Below are positions 1-8,495 of a stretch of DNA of 64,000 nucleotides, in pieces. Positions within the stretch are counted from its first letter, which is position 1. Each line of letters opens with the position of its first letter. The position numbers and the translations under genes were made by a program. The notes beneath the pieces were generated by a model that was not told the DNA's origin, searched no databases, and saw only the letters and a list, made by a program, of their open reading frames with translations. Where the stretch lies: the NCBI RefSeq assembly GCF_009720365.1, contig NZ_WBZD01000044.1, forward strand, positions 80,215-144,214, given 5' to 3'. This stretch comes from Catellatospora paridis (GTDB lineage Bacteria > Actinomycetota > Actinomycetes > Mycobacteriales > Micromonosporaceae).

Positions 1-750
1 CCCGAGTCCCCGCCGCAGCCGTACGCCCACCCGGCACGGATCGACGGTCACCGTGCCCTCGACGCCGTGTTCTTCGACTTCCACGGCACCCTGGCCACGA
101 CCGTGGACCCGGTGGCCTGGGTCAGCGCCGCGGCCGCCGACTGCGGCGTCACGCTGGACCGCGGCAAGGCCACGGTGTTGGCCGACCGGCTGGCCACGGC
201 CGGTGCGCTGCCGGGCGTGGCGCCCCCGGTGCGGGTGCCCCCGCAGCTGGCCGAGGCGTGGGCCGACCGCGACCTGTACGAGCACGCCCACCGTCAGGTG
301 TACACCGGGCTGGCCGCGACCGTGCCCAACGACGTCCCCGGGCTGGCCGACGCCCTCTACGCCCGGGTGCTGACGCCGGCCGGCTGGACGCCGTACCCCG
401 ATGTGATGAACACGCTGACGACCCTGCGGACCGCCGGGGTGCGCACCGCGCTGGTCAGCAACATCGGCTTCGACCTGCGACCGCTGCTGGACGCCTGGGG
501 GCTGACCGCACTGTTCGACACGCTCGTCCTGTCGTACGAGGTGGGCTGCACCAAGCCCGATCCCAAGATCTTCCTGAGGGCCTGCGGCCTGCTGTCGGTC
601 GACCCCGAGCGCGTCCTCATGATCGGCGATACCCCCGCCGACGCGGGCGCGGTCAATGCCGGCTGCGCCGCCCTGGTCGTGCCCGCCGCTTCCCCCGGCC
701 GCCCCAACGGCCTTCATCGCGCCGTCTCCCTCGCTCTCCCCCGCAGCTGA
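1..750 (+). CDS. HAD-family hydrolase, 5' end outside window
   Basis: The reading frame is open from the first base, so the true start is upstream; 249 codons are visible. HAD motif I appears as F-F-D-F-H-G-T-L, so the nucleophilic Asp is present but the usual second Asp (DxD) is His. Motif II is A-L-V-S-N-I-G, the motif III lysine lies in C-T-K-P-D-P-K, and motif IV is M-I-G-D-T. These place it in the haloacid dehalogenase superfamily (phosphatase/dehalogenase-like); the substrate is unknown. The DxH variant makes a simple phosphomonoesterase assignment uncertain. It ends 61 bp before the ferredoxin-reductase gene on the same strand. Confidence 0.85.
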   Translation, partial: PESPPQPYAHPARIDGHRALDAVFFDFHGTLATTVDPVAWVSAAAADCGVTLDRGKATVLADRLATAGALPGVAPPVRVPPQLAEAWADRDLYEHAHRQVYTGLAATVPNDVPGLADALYARVLTPAGWTPYPDVMNTLTTLRTAGVRTALVSNIGFDLRPLLDAWGLTALFDTLVLSYEVGCTKPDPKIFLRACGLLSVDPERVLMIGDTPADAGAVNAGCAALVVPAASPGRPNGLHRAVSLALPRS

Positions 751-811
751 TCCCAGCAGCAAATTGCCTGATTCGGGCCGGTTCGAGGCGTCCGGCGCGA
801 ACAATGAGGCC

Positions 812-2422
812 ATGCGTGTGGTGGTGGATCTGACCAAGTGTCAGGGGTACGCGCAGTGCGCGTTCCTGGCTCCCGAGGCGTTCCGGATGGTCGGCGACGA
901 GGCGCTCATGTTCGACCCCGCGCCGTCGGCCGACCAGCGGGTGAAGGTGCTGCGTGCCGCGGCGGCCTGCCCGGTGCAGGCGCTGCAGGTCGACATGGCC
1001 GACCTGCCGCAGCAGCCGCCCGCCGAGCCGCTCGTGGCGGCCAAGGGCGACCGGTTGCGCCGCGACGGGCGCATCGTGATCGTCGGAGCGTCCCTGGCCG
1101 GGCTGAAGGCCGCCGAGCAGCTGCGCGCCGATGGGTTCACCGGCACGCTCACCGTGATCGGCGACGAGCCGGAGGAGCCCTACGACCGGCCGCCGCTGTC
1201 CAAGCAGGTGCAGACCGGCTTCGTCGCCTCGGCCGACACCACGCTGCCGCGGCGGCGCGACATCGCCGCCGACTGGAAGCTCGGCGTCGCCGCCACCGGC
1301 CTGGACCTGGAACGCAAGCGCGTCGTGCTGGCCGACGGGCAGGAGGTCGAGTTCGACCGGCTGCTCGTCACCACCGGGGTGCGCGCCCGGCCGTGGCCGG
1401 TGCCGGAGGAGGCCGCGCTGGACGGCGTGTTCACCATCCGCACCCGCGGCGACGCCGCCGGGCTGCGCGAGCGGCTGCTGGCGCACCCGAAGCGGGTGCT
1501 GGTCATCGGCTCCGGGTTCACCGGCTCCGAGATGGCCTCGGTCTGCGTCGAGCTGGGCATCCCGGTCACCGTCGCCGAGGCCGGACCGGCGCCGCTGTCG
1601 GGGGCGCTGGGCGGGGTCATCGGCCGGATCTCGGCGGGCATCATGCGCGAGCACGGCGTGGATCTGCGTACCCACACGAAGGTGAGCTCCCTGCAGGGCG
1701 AGGACGGGAAACTGCGCCGGGCGGCGCTGTCCGACGGCACCACGCTGGACGTGGACGTGGCCGTGGTCGCCCTGGGCGGCATCCGCAACGTGGAGTGGCT
1801 GGAGAGCTCCGGGCTCGCCGTGGGCGTATGGGGCCTGGCCTGCGACGCCGGCTGCCGCGCGTTCACCGCCGCGGGGCTGGTCACCGACGACGTCTTCGTC
1901 GCCGGGGACGTGGCCCGCCAGCCGCAGCCGATGTTCGGCTACCAGTTCCTGGCGATGGAGCACTGGGGCAACGCGGTCACCCAGGCCGAGGTCGCCGCGC
2001 ACAACATGATCAGCAGCGAGACCGACCGCTGGCCGCACCTGGAGATGCCCGCGTTCTGGTCACTGCAGTTCGGCCACAACATCAAGTCGGTGGGCGTGCC
2101 GCCGATCGCGGACCAGATCGCGATCACGCAGGGGTCCGTGGAGAGCCGGCAGTTCGTCGCCGCATACGGCTACAAGGGCCGGGTCGTCGGCGCGGTCAGC
2201 TGGAACCAGGGCAAGTGGCTGGACTTCTACCAGCAGCTGATCGAGCAGGCGGCGCCGTTCCCGCTGCCGTACGACATGACCAACCCGCCGCCGGACCCCG
2301 TGCCGGTCCCGGCGGAGTTCCCGGATCGGCAGTACCCAGGCCGCGAGGCGACCGTCGTGGTCACCGGGCACGACCCCAGCGAGCGCCGGGCCACCCTGGT
2401 CCGGCCGTCCCGGCGGCGCTGA
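812..2422 (+). CDS. Ferredoxin / FAD-dependent ferredoxin reductase fusion
   Basis: A 536-residue two-module redox protein. The N-terminus is a small ferredoxin: Cys10, Cys16 and Cys53 (followed by Pro) fit the C-x5-C...C-P pattern of 3Fe-4S ferredoxins that serve actinobacterial P450s. From about residue 86 a pyridine-nucleotide/FAD oxidoreductase follows: an FAD-binding loop G-A-S-L-A-G (92-97), an NAD(P)-binding G-S-G-F-T-G loop in the middle, and the FAD motif V-F-V-A-G-D-V-A near residue 365, then a reductase C-terminal domain. It should pass electrons from NAD(P)H through FAD to its own iron-sulfur cluster. The P450 gene starts 65 bp downstream, so the pair looks like a complete electron-transfer chain. 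The ATG at 812 was chosen because the ferredoxin fold begins there; the frame is open further upstream. Confidence 0.9.
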   Translation: MRVVVDLTKCQGYAQCAFLAPEAFRMVGDEALMFDPAPSADQRVKVLRAAAACPVQALQVDMADLPQQPPAEPLVAAKGDRLRRDGRIVIVGASLAGLKAAEQLRADGFTGTLTVIGDEPEEPYDRPPLSKQVQTGFVASADTTLPRRRDIAADWKLGVAATGLDLERKRVVLADGQEVEFDRLLVTTGVRARPWPVPEEAALDGVFTIRTRGDAAGLRERLLAHPKRVLVIGSGFTGSEMASVCVELGIPVTVAEAGPAPLSGALGGVIGRISAGIMREHGVDLRTHTKVSSLQGEDGKLRRAALSDGTTLDVDVAVVALGGIRNVEWLESSGLAVGVWGLACDAGCRAFTAAGLVTDDVFVAGDVARQPQPMFGYQFLAMEHWGNAVTQAEVAAHNMISSETDRWPHLEMPAFWSLQFGHNIKSVGVPPIADQIAITQGSVESRQFVAAYGYKGRVVGAVSWNQGKWLDFYQQLIEQAAPFPLPYDMTNPPPDPVPVPAEFPDRQYPGREATVVVTGHDPSERRATLVRPSRRR

Positions 2423-2487
2423 AGGGTCGTCATGAGGCAGGCAGTCCCCGTACCGCATGGCGGTCACGATCGAAGCGAGGAACCGTC

Positions 2488-3717
2488 ATGACCGAGCCCA
2501 GCGTGTTCGACGAGATCGTCGACTTCCACAACCGGGCCAACCCGTGGCCGCTCTACGACAAGCTGCGCACCCAGCCGGTATGGCAGGAGGCCGACGGCAC
2601 CTTCGTGGTCAGCACGTTCCGGGAGATCTACGCGCTGTTCCACGACCCGCGGATCAGTTCCGACGCGGCCAACCTGCTGCCCGAGTTCGCCCACAAGGCC
2701 GGGCCGCTTTCCGACGGCGGGGGCGCGCTGCCGCCCAGCTTCATCCGCACCGACGCGCCACGACACGACACGCTGCGCCGCATCGCGATGCGCCAGTTCG
2801 GCCCGCCGCACCGCCCCGACCGCATCGACAAGCTGGTGCCCGCGCTGGAGGCAATCGTGACGCGGCTCGTCGACGGCCTCGTCGGCAAGGACCAGTGCGA
2901 CCTCGTCGACGACGTGGCGTACCCGTTCCCGGTGGCGGTGATCTGCGAACTGCTCGGCGTGCCGGAGGAGGACGAGCCGCGCTTCAGCGCCTGGGTCGAC
3001 CCGATCGTGAACTCGGCGGGACAGCCCACGCCCGAGAGCAAAGAGCAGGCCAAGGAGGCGTTTCAGCAGCTCGGTATGTACATGTTCCAGCTGGCGCAGC
3101 GCCGCAAGGCCGATCCCGGCGACGACATGCTGTCCGGATACGTCACCGACGACGGCCCGGACGGGCAGCTGGAGGGCGGCGACCTGTTCGCCACGCTGAT
3201 CCTGCTGCTCATCGCCGGACACGAGACGACGGTCAACCTGATCGCCAACGGCTGGCTGACGCTGCTGCGCCATCCTGAGGCGCTGCAGCGGCTGCGCACC
3301 GAGCCCGACTTCAGCATCCGCATGGTCGAGGAGCTGCTGCGGTACGAGCCGTCGGTGCACTTCGTGCCCAACCGCATCGCGGTCGCCGACATCGAGATCG
3401 GCGGCACCACGATCAGGAAGGGCCACCCGGTCGTGCTGGTGCTCGCGTCGGGCAACCGCGACGGCGAGTGCATCCCGCACGCCGACCGGTTCGACCCCGA
3501 CCGCGCCGACAACGTGCACCTGGCCTTCGGCAACGGCGTGCACTACTGCTTCGGCGCTCCGCTGGCCCGCCTGGAGGCCCAGCTCGCGCTGACCCAACTG
3601 GCCAAGCGCCTGCAGAACCCGCGCCTGCTGGCCGACCCGCCGCCGTACCGCCCCAGCCCCGTGCTGCGCGGTCCGATCCACCTCCCGGTGGCCTACGACG
3701 GCGTGCTCCCGGCCTGA
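2488..3717 (+). CDS. Cytochrome P450
   Basis: A 409-residue soluble bacterial P450 of normal length. The I-helix oxygen-activation motif A-G-H-E-T-T is at 243-248, the K-helix E-x-x-R at 282-285, and the haem loop F-G-N-G-V-H-Y-C-F-G at 347-356 with Cys354 as thiolate ligand. It should be a monooxygenase in the cytoplasm; the substrate cannot be read from sequence. The ferredoxin/reductase fusion immediately upstream is the obvious redox partner. The downstream 124-bp gap to the convergent lipid kinase contains a strong palindrome. The start follows a purine-rich stretch (gcgagga) at normal spacing. Confidence 0.95.
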   Translation: MTEPSVFDEIVDFHNRANPWPLYDKLRTQPVWQEADGTFVVSTFREIYALFHDPRISSDAANLLPEFAHKAGPLSDGGGALPPSFIRTDAPRHDTLRRIAMRQFGPPHRPDRIDKLVPALEAIVTRLVDGLVGKDQCDLVDDVAYPFPVAVICELLGVPEEDEPRFSAWVDPIVNSAGQPTPESKEQAKEAFQQLGMYMFQLAQRRKADPGDDMLSGYVTDDGPDGQLEGGDLFATLILLLIAGHETTVNLIANGWLTLLRHPEALQRLRTEPDFSIRMVEELLRYEPSVHFVPNRIAVADIEIGGTTIRKGHPVVLVLASGNRDGECIPHADRFDPDRADNVHLAFGNGVHYCFGAPLARLEAQLALTQLAKRLQNPRLLADPPPYRPSPVLRGPIHLPVAYDGVLPA

Positions 3718-3758
3718 CCTGTCGCACCGCCGGGCGCCGGCCCTCCCTCCCGCTGATA

Positions 3759-3817
3759 GACGTCGGCCTATCTGGATGAGAAATCTTCGATCGAAGTCAT
3801 CCAGATAGGCCGACGTC
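3759..3817. repeat. Dispersed palindrome, copy 1 (bidirectional terminator-like)
   Basis: Perfect 21-bp arms (3759-3779 and 3797-3817, beginning GACGTCGGCCTATCTGG) enclose a 17-nt centre that holds a second perfect 12-bp palindrome, CTTCGATCGAAG. It sits between the convergent P450 and lipid kinase genes. A diverged copy lies at 60461-60519, also between convergent genes. A bidirectional terminator or a small non-autonomous repeat are both possible. Confidence 0.85.
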
Positions 3818-3841
3818 ATTGTCAGGCGGGGCGGCGCCGAC

Positions 3842-4735
3842 TCAGCCGAGCAGGTGGACCGCCCGCAGGACGGCGGTGATGGTCACCGGCAGCGGGCCGA
3901 TGCGCTCGCCGTCGGCGTAGCAGACGATGCCCTCGGCGGCGAGCGTGATCTCGCGGGCGCGCAGCGAGCGCACCTTCGGGTGGGTGATGTGGGTGCCCTG
4001 GTAGACGCGGGGCTTGATGCGGATCAGGGTGGCCCGGGAGACCGGCTCGGCCCAGACCATGTCGAGCAGGCCATCGGTGGCGTCGGCGTCGGGGCAGATG
4101 CGCATGCCCCCGCCGTACGCCGCGGTGTTGCCGACGGCCAGCAGCACCGCGTCCAGCACGCTGGTCTGCCCGTCGACGGTCACCGTGTAGCGGCGGGGCC
4201 GCAGCCTGACCAGTTCCAGCAGCACCGCGAGGTCGTACCGGATCGGCCCGCGGGGCCAGCGCATGCGGTTGCCGCGCTCGTTGACGATGGCGTCGAAGCC
4301 GGCCGCGAGCACCGCGCCGTACCAGCGCACGGTGCCGTCGAGGCAGGTGATGCGGGCCAGGTCCAGGGCCCGGGTGCGGCCCTCGCGCAGCGCGGCGGCG
4401 ATCGCGTCCGCGGCCGCGTACAGGTCGGCGGGCACCCCCACGCTGGTGGCGAAGTCGTTGCCGGTGCCGGCGGGGATGACGCCCAGCGGCACGCCGGTGC
4501 CGGCCACGGCCTGCTGGGCCAGGTGCACGGTGCCGTCGCCGCCCATCGCGACCAGCGCGCCCGCGCCCGCGGCGACGGCGTCGCGGCAGGCCTGCTCGGC
4601 CTCGACGGCGGTCGGCGCGTCGAGCACGCGGACCGGGCGGCCGGCCGCGCCGAGGCGTTCCAGCACTCCAGGCAGAGAACCCCGGTGCCGGCCTCTGCCG
4701 GCGCCGGGGTTCCTCAGCACCACGATCTCGCTCAT
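3842..4735 (-). CDS. Diacylglycerol/sphingosine kinase-family lipid kinase
   Basis: 297 residues, the usual length for DgkB/YegS-type kinases. The N-terminal N-P-G-A-G-R-G loop (9-15), the nucleotide motif G-G-D-G-T (65-69) and G-T-G-N-D-F (90-95) define the family. It should phosphorylate a membrane lipid such as diacylglycerol using ATP at the inner membrane face. It is the last gene before the convergent P450; its start is preceded by GAGGAG and lies 35 bp after tatC, so it may be read from the tat transcript. The exact lipid substrate is inferred from family only. Confidence 0.88.
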   Translation of the reverse strand: MSEIVVLRNPGAGRGRHRGSLPGVLERLGAAGRPVRVLDAPTAVEAEQACRDAVAAGAGALVAMGGDGTVHLAQQAVAGTGVPLGVIPAGTGNDFATSVGVPADLYAAADAIAAALREGRTRALDLARITCLDGTVRWYGAVLAAGFDAIVNERGNRMRWPRGPIRYDLAVLLELVRLRPRRYTVTVDGQTSVLDAVLLAVGNTAAYGGGMRICPDADATDGLLDMVWAEPVSRATLIRIKPRVYQGTHITHPKVRSLRAREITLAAEGIVCYADGERIGPLPVTITAVLRAVHLLG

Positions 4736-4770
4736 GCCCGCTCCTCGTGCCGCGGGACGAGCCGCCGCGA

Positions 4771-5691
4771 TCAGGTCATGTCGTCGAAGCGCCGCTCGAT
4801 CGGCTCCGCGGAGGCGACCGGCGCGACCGCTTCGATGCGCTCGCCGGGCGTGATGCTATCGGTGTCGTAGTCGTCGAGTGAAGACGTCTCGTCGTCCTCG
4901 ATGCCCTCGTAGATCGACTTGCCGCGGTTGCGGCGCTTGTCGTTCAGCATCGACACACCGACGACGATGAAGTAGAGCACCGCCATGGCCAGCGCGAGCG
5001 CGGTCATGCCGAACGGGTCCGGCGTGGGCGTCACGATGGCGGCGAACAGGAACATCAGGAAGATGGCCACCCGCCACCAGCCGAGCATCCGCTTGCCGGT
5101 GAGCACCCCGGCCACGTTGAGCATCAACAGGATCAGCGGGAACTCGAACCCGAAACCGAAGAGCAGCATCACTCCGGTGACGAAGTCGAAGTACCCGGTC
5201 AGGTCGACGTTGATCTCGTAGCCGTCGGAGATCTGCAGGAAGAACACGAGACTCTTCGTGACGACGAAGAAGGCCAGGAACGCGCCCATCGCGAACAGCG
5301 GCACGGCGATGGCCGTGAACAGGTAGCTGTAGCGCTTCTCGTGCTTGTGCAGGCCGGGGGCGATGAACGCCCACAGCTGGTAGAGCCAGATCGGCGACGC
5401 GATGATCAGTCCCGCGTACAGCCCGATCTTCAGCTGCAGCAGGAACGGGTCGACCGGCGACGTCGAGTTGAACTGGCAGATCACATCGCCCTTGAAGTTG
5501 CAGTAGGGCGCGTTGATGAAGTCCTGGATGGGCTCGGCGAAGTACAGGCCGACCATCAGACCCGCGATGATGCCCAGCGAGGCCTTGAACAGCCGGCTGC
5601 GCAGCTCCCGGATGTGCTCGATGAGAGTCATCGAGCCGTCCGCAGCGCGGTCACGCTGGGACGGCCCGCGACGTGCCAGGGGGTTCTTCAC
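4771..5691 (-). CDS. tatC: Sec-independent protein translocase TatC
   Basis: 306 residues with the TatC signature near the N-terminus (M-T-L-x-E-H-I-R-E-L-R) and six predicted membrane helices; the long hydrophilic C-terminal tail is rich in Asp/Glu. It forms the signal-peptide receptor of the twin-arginine export pathway with TatA. It lies 22 bp downstream of tatA. The GTG at 5691 is used; the internal ATG at residue 21 would remove a basic N-terminal extension and cannot be excluded. A tatA-tatC pair next to pafB/pafC matches the mycobacterial order, where the helicase helY follows; here a lipid kinase follows instead. Confidence 0.95.
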   Translation of the reverse strand: MKNPLARRGPSQRDRAADGSMTLIEHIRELRSRLFKASLGIIAGLMVGLYFAEPIQDFINAPYCNFKGDVICQFNSTSPVDPFLLQLKIGLYAGLIIASPIWLYQLWAFIAPGLHKHEKRYSYLFTAIAVPLFAMGAFLAFFVVTKSLVFFLQISDGYEINVDLTGYFDFVTGVMLLFGFGFEFPLILLMLNVAGVLTGKRMLGWWRVAIFLMFLFAAIVTPTPDPFGMTALALAMAVLYFIVVGVSMLNDKRRNRGKSIYEGIEDDETSSLDDYDTDSITPGERIEAVAPVASAEPIERRFDDMT

Positions 5692-5713
5692 GTCTTCAGC
5701 CCGGGGAGGGGGT

Positions 5714-5983
5714 TCAGGACTGCTGGCGCTGGACCGGGTCCACGACCGGCTTGGCGGAGGCCTGGCCGTCGAGCGGCTGCTGCGCCGTCACCTGGGCGTC
5801 GGCCTTCTCGGCGGTCGCGTCCTTGCCGTCCTTGCCGTCCTCGGACAGCGCCTTGGTCTCGGCCTTGAAGATGCGCATCGAGCGACCGAGCGAACGGGCC
5901 GCGTCCGGCAGCTTCTTCGAGCCGAAGAGGATCACCAGCACCACGACCACGAGGATGAGGTGCCACGGCTTAAGGGCGCCCAT
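5714..5983 (-). CDS. tatA: Twin-arginine translocase subunit TatA
   Basis: 89 residues: one N-terminal membrane helix, the hinge F-G-S-K-K-L-P, an amphipathic helix ([13 protein letters not shown]), then an acidic/Ala-rich tail. This is the pore-forming or membrane-destabilising subunit of the Tat pathway. It precedes tatC by 22 bp on the same strand. No tatB is seen nearby. The 190-bp gap upstream to the coiled-coil membrane protein is the probable promoter region. Confidence 0.95.
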   Translation of the reverse strand: MGALKPWHLILVVVVLVILFGSKKLPDAARSLGRSMRIFKAETKALSEDGKDGKDATAEKADAQVTAQQPLDGQASAKPVVDPVQRQQS

Positions 5984-6173
5984 GATTGCTCCAGTCAGAA
6001 AGATGAGGGGGTTGAACCAACTTGTTCCGGACTAATGGTACGCGGCCCGGCGGGGTGTGCCCGCAGGTGAAGTGTCGACCATCACCGGAAGCAGCGTCAA
6101 CGCGATGCGGGAGGTGCTGCAGATTCCTGCAGCAACGGTAGTGACCAGCCATCGACCGCCGGATGAACCGGGA

Positions 6174-6440
6174 TCAACCTCGTTTGATCTTGAGGGAGTC
6201 CTTGCTCTCCTTGATCAGGTTGAGCCGCTCCTGGGTCAGCTCGACCCGGACGCGCAACGAGTCGCCGTGCGCCTGCAGCCCCTCGGCGACCTTGGCCAGC
6301 TCCTGCGCCCGAACGGCGACGAGCTGGAGCTCGGCTGCGGCCTCCTTGAGCCCCGCCAGGCGCCAGAGCAGCACGCGCAGCACCAGCCCCAGGAACACCA
6401 GGCTCAGCAACACCACGGCCACCACGATCCACGCCACCAC
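6174..6440 (-). CDS. Small membrane-anchored coiled-coil protein
   Basis: 88 residues beginning with a 25-residue hydrophobic helix followed by heptad-rich sequence (Leu/Val alternating with Glu, Gln and Arg) likely to form a cytoplasmic coiled coil, ending in a basic tail. No known domain was recognised. It lies between pafC (53 bp upstream) and tatA. Its topology resembles TatB-like proteins, but the hinge and amphipathic helix typical of TatA/B are absent, so that role is not claimed. The start is GTG, with a second GTG directly after it. Confidence 0.65.
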   Translation of the reverse strand: MVAWIVVAVVLLSLVFLGLVLRVLLWRLAGLKEAAAELQLVAVRAQELAKVAEGLQAHGDSLRVRVELTQERLNLIKESKDSLKIKRG

Positions 6441-6493
6441 GTCAGCAGCCTAACGCGTGCGCCGCGCGGCGCGGACCGCCGTGCCGCCGTGGC

Positions 6494-7441
6494 CTACGCG
6501 TACGCCGCGAGCGCCTGCACCGCGCTGTCGCGCACCGCCTCGGCCAGCTCCGCCGGAGCGACCACGACCACCTGCGGCCCGAGCCCGAGCACCAGCCGGC
6601 GCGCCCAGTCCATGTCGTTGACGCGCAGCGAGACCAGCCACTCCTCCGGCGTCACCTCGACCACCGACTCGCACGGGTAGTACTCGGTGATCCAGCGCCC
6701 GCCCCGGCCCACCCGCAGGGTGACCGTCGGCGCGTCCGGGTCGGGCTGGAACACGCCCTCGGCGACGTCACCGGACTGCGCCTCGGCCGGCGGCGCAGCC
6801 CGCTCGTCCAGCTCGACCAGCGCGTCGATGCGGTCCACCCGGAACATGCGCACCGCGCCCGCCGAACGGCACCAGGCCTCCAGGTACGAGCGCCCGGACA
6901 CCGACAGCAGCCGCATCGGGTCCACGACCCTCTCGCTGGACACGTCCCGCGCCGCCGAGTAGTAGCTCAGCCGCAGCGCGTTGCCGCGCTCCAGCGCCGA
7001 GCGCAGGTCGGCCAGCCGGTCGTCGTTGCCGGGCAGCCGCACCGCGACCGGCGCGTCGATCTCGCCCGCGGCCTGCTCGATCTTCGTCAGGGCGCGGTGG
7101 ATCGCGTCCCGGTCGGCCACGCCCGGCGTCTCGGCCAGCATACGCAGCGCCACCACCAGCGCGGTCGCCTCGTCGGGCGTGAGCCGCAGCGGCCGGTCGA
7201 TACCCGCGTCGTAGGTGATGGTCACCCGGTCCCCGTCGAACGACATGTCGATCAGGTCACCCGGTCCGTAACCCGGCAGGCCGCACACCCACAGCAGCTC
7301 CAGGTCCTCGCGCAGCTGCCGCTCGGACACCCCCAGGTCGGCGGCGGCCTCGACCAGCTCGATACCCGGCCGGGCGAGCAGGTAGGGCACCAGGTTCAGC
7401 AGCCGGGCGAGCCGGTCGGCGGACGTCTTGGCGCTGCTCAT
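6494..7441 (-). CDS. pafC: WYL-domain transcriptional regulator PafC
   Basis: 315 residues: an N-terminal winged-helix region (A-D-R-L-A-R-L-L-N-L-V-P-Y-L), a WYL domain in the middle (G-R-S-Y-L-E-A-W-C) and a C-terminal WCX extension. In mycobacteria PafB and PafC form the heterodimeric activator of the LexA-independent DNA-damage regulon; the pair is genetically tied to the proteasome locus. It follows pafB through a 60-bp coupling linker (7438-7500) that ends in GAGGAGAAGGC before this ATG, so translation is probably coupled. Confidence 0.92.
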   Translation of the reverse strand: MSSAKTSADRLARLLNLVPYLLARPGIELVEAAADLGVSERQLREDLELLWVCGLPGYGPGDLIDMSFDGDRVTITYDAGIDRPLRLTPDEATALVVALRMLAETPGVADRDAIHRALTKIEQAAGEIDAPVAVRLPGNDDRLADLRSALERGNALRLSYYSAARDVSSERVVDPMRLLSVSGRSYLEAWCRSAGAVRMFRVDRIDALVELDERAAPPAEAQSGDVAEGVFQPDPDAPTVTLRVGRGGRWITEYYPCESVVEVTPEEWLVSLRVNDMDWARRLVLGLGPQVVVVAPAELAEAVRDSAVQALAAYA

Positions 7442-7500
7442 GCCTTCTCCTCGCTGCGCTCGTCGGCGGCATCACCGAGCCTGCTGATTCGCTCGCTCAT
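7438..7500 (-). repeat. Translational-coupling mini-ORF linker between pafB and pafC
   Basis: The pafB stop overlaps an ATG (TGATG), which opens a 20-codon ORF ending ADERSEEKA. The stop of this ORF overlaps the pafC ATG (ATGA), and the ORF carries GAGGAGAAGG as ribosome-binding site for pafC. A closely similar element occurs twice in tandem at 37788-37933 between two unrelated genes, so it is a dispersed repeat rather than a gene-specific leader. Confidence 0.8.
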
Positions 7501-8495
7501 CAGGCCACCTCCGCCAGCTCGGCGGCGGCGCTCACACCGGCGATCTCGCGCAGCCGGGCGATGGTCGCCTCGCGCACCTCGGCCGGCTCCAGCACCGTCA
7601 CATCCGCGCCGTAGCCGACCAGCCAGGCGGCGAAGCCGTCCGCGTCGGCGTAGCGCAGCTCCAGCACGTCGCCCTCGGGGGTGGACGTGCAGTTCGCCGC
7701 CCAGCGACGCACGCCCGCCGCGCGGCCGGGCCGCACCAGCACCCGGGTGGTGCGGTTGCGCTCCACCGGCCCGGACCAGCGGGCCACGTAGCTGATGAGG
7801 TCGAGGTCGGCCGGCGGCTCGAAGGCGCGCTCCTCGCCGACCTGGCGCACCGGGCCGACGATGCGCGACAGCCGGAAGCAGCGCGGCGCGTCGCGGACGG
7901 TGTCGTGGCCGACGACGTACCACCGGCCGCGCCAGCAGACCACGCCCCACGGCTGCAGGTGCCGGGTGGTGGGCGCGTCGTCCTCGGGCACCCGGTAGGG
8001 GAAGGTCACCTCGCGGCGGGCCCGGGCTGCGCCGGTCAGCGGCTCGAACGCGGCGTCGACGGCGAGCACCGGCTCGACGCCCAGGGTCGCGTGCGGGTCG
8101 ACGTCGACCCCGCCGGCGCGCAGCTTGGCCAGACCCGAGGTCGCTGCGGCGGCCAGCCCGGCGTGACGCCACAGCCGCGCCGCGACGCCGACCGCGGCGG
8201 CCTCGTCGGGCCCCAGCGGGATCGCGGGCAGCGCGTAGTCGCGCCGGGCGATGCGGTAACCGGGCTCGGTGTCGAAGACGCTGGCGGTGCCGGTCTCCAG
8301 CGGCACGCCGAGCGCGCGCAGCTCGGCCTTGTCCCGCTCGAACTTGCGCTGGAACGCCTCGTGCTCACGGGCGTCGTCGGCATTGTGCTCGTATCCGGGC
8401 ACGGTGGCGGCGATCTGCGCGGCGGTCAGGAAGCGCCGCGTGGACAGCAGACAGATCACAAGGTTGACCAGGCGTTCGGTTCGACTGCGCGACAC
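7500..8495 (-). CDS. pafB: WYL-domain transcriptional regulator PafB
   Basis: 331 residues from the GTG at 8495 (V-S-R-S-R-T-E-R-L-V-N-L). This gives the length expected for PafB, about 330; a longer frame reaches 8564 but adds an unconserved Ala-rich stretch. It has an HTH/winged-helix N-terminus with the motif F-L-T-A-A-Q-I, a WYL domain (R-G-R-W-Y-V-V-G-H-D) and a WCX tail (E-G-D-V-L-E-L-R-Y). It is the partner of PafC. The upstream neighbour is divergent (8741), so 8496-8740 is the likely promoter region. Confidence 0.92.
   Translation of the reverse strand: MSRSRTERLVNLVICLLSTRRFLTAAQIAATVPGYEHNADDAREHEAFQRKFERDKAELRALGVPLETGTASVFDTEPGYRIARRDYALPAIPLGPDEAAAVGVAARLWRHAGLAAAATSGLAKLRAGGVDVDPHATLGVEPVLAVDAAFEPLTGAARARREVTFPYRVPEDDAPTTRHLQPWGVVCWRGRWYVVGHDTVRDAPRCFRLSRIVGPVRQVGEERAFEPPADLDLISYVARWSGPVERNRTTRVLVRPGRAAGVRRWAANCTSTPEGDVLELRYADADGFAAWLVGYGADVTVLEPAEVREATIARLREIAGVSAAAELAEVA

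Noticed and set aside
2464..3819. A 451-codon minus-strand ORF opposite the P450, and similar long antisense frames opposite other genes (e.g. 653-2038, 42578-44491, 23103-24962)
   Set aside because: Shadow frames of high-GC coding DNA: low-complexity Arg/Gly/Ala/Pro/His-rich translations without domains, lying over genes with clear motifs.
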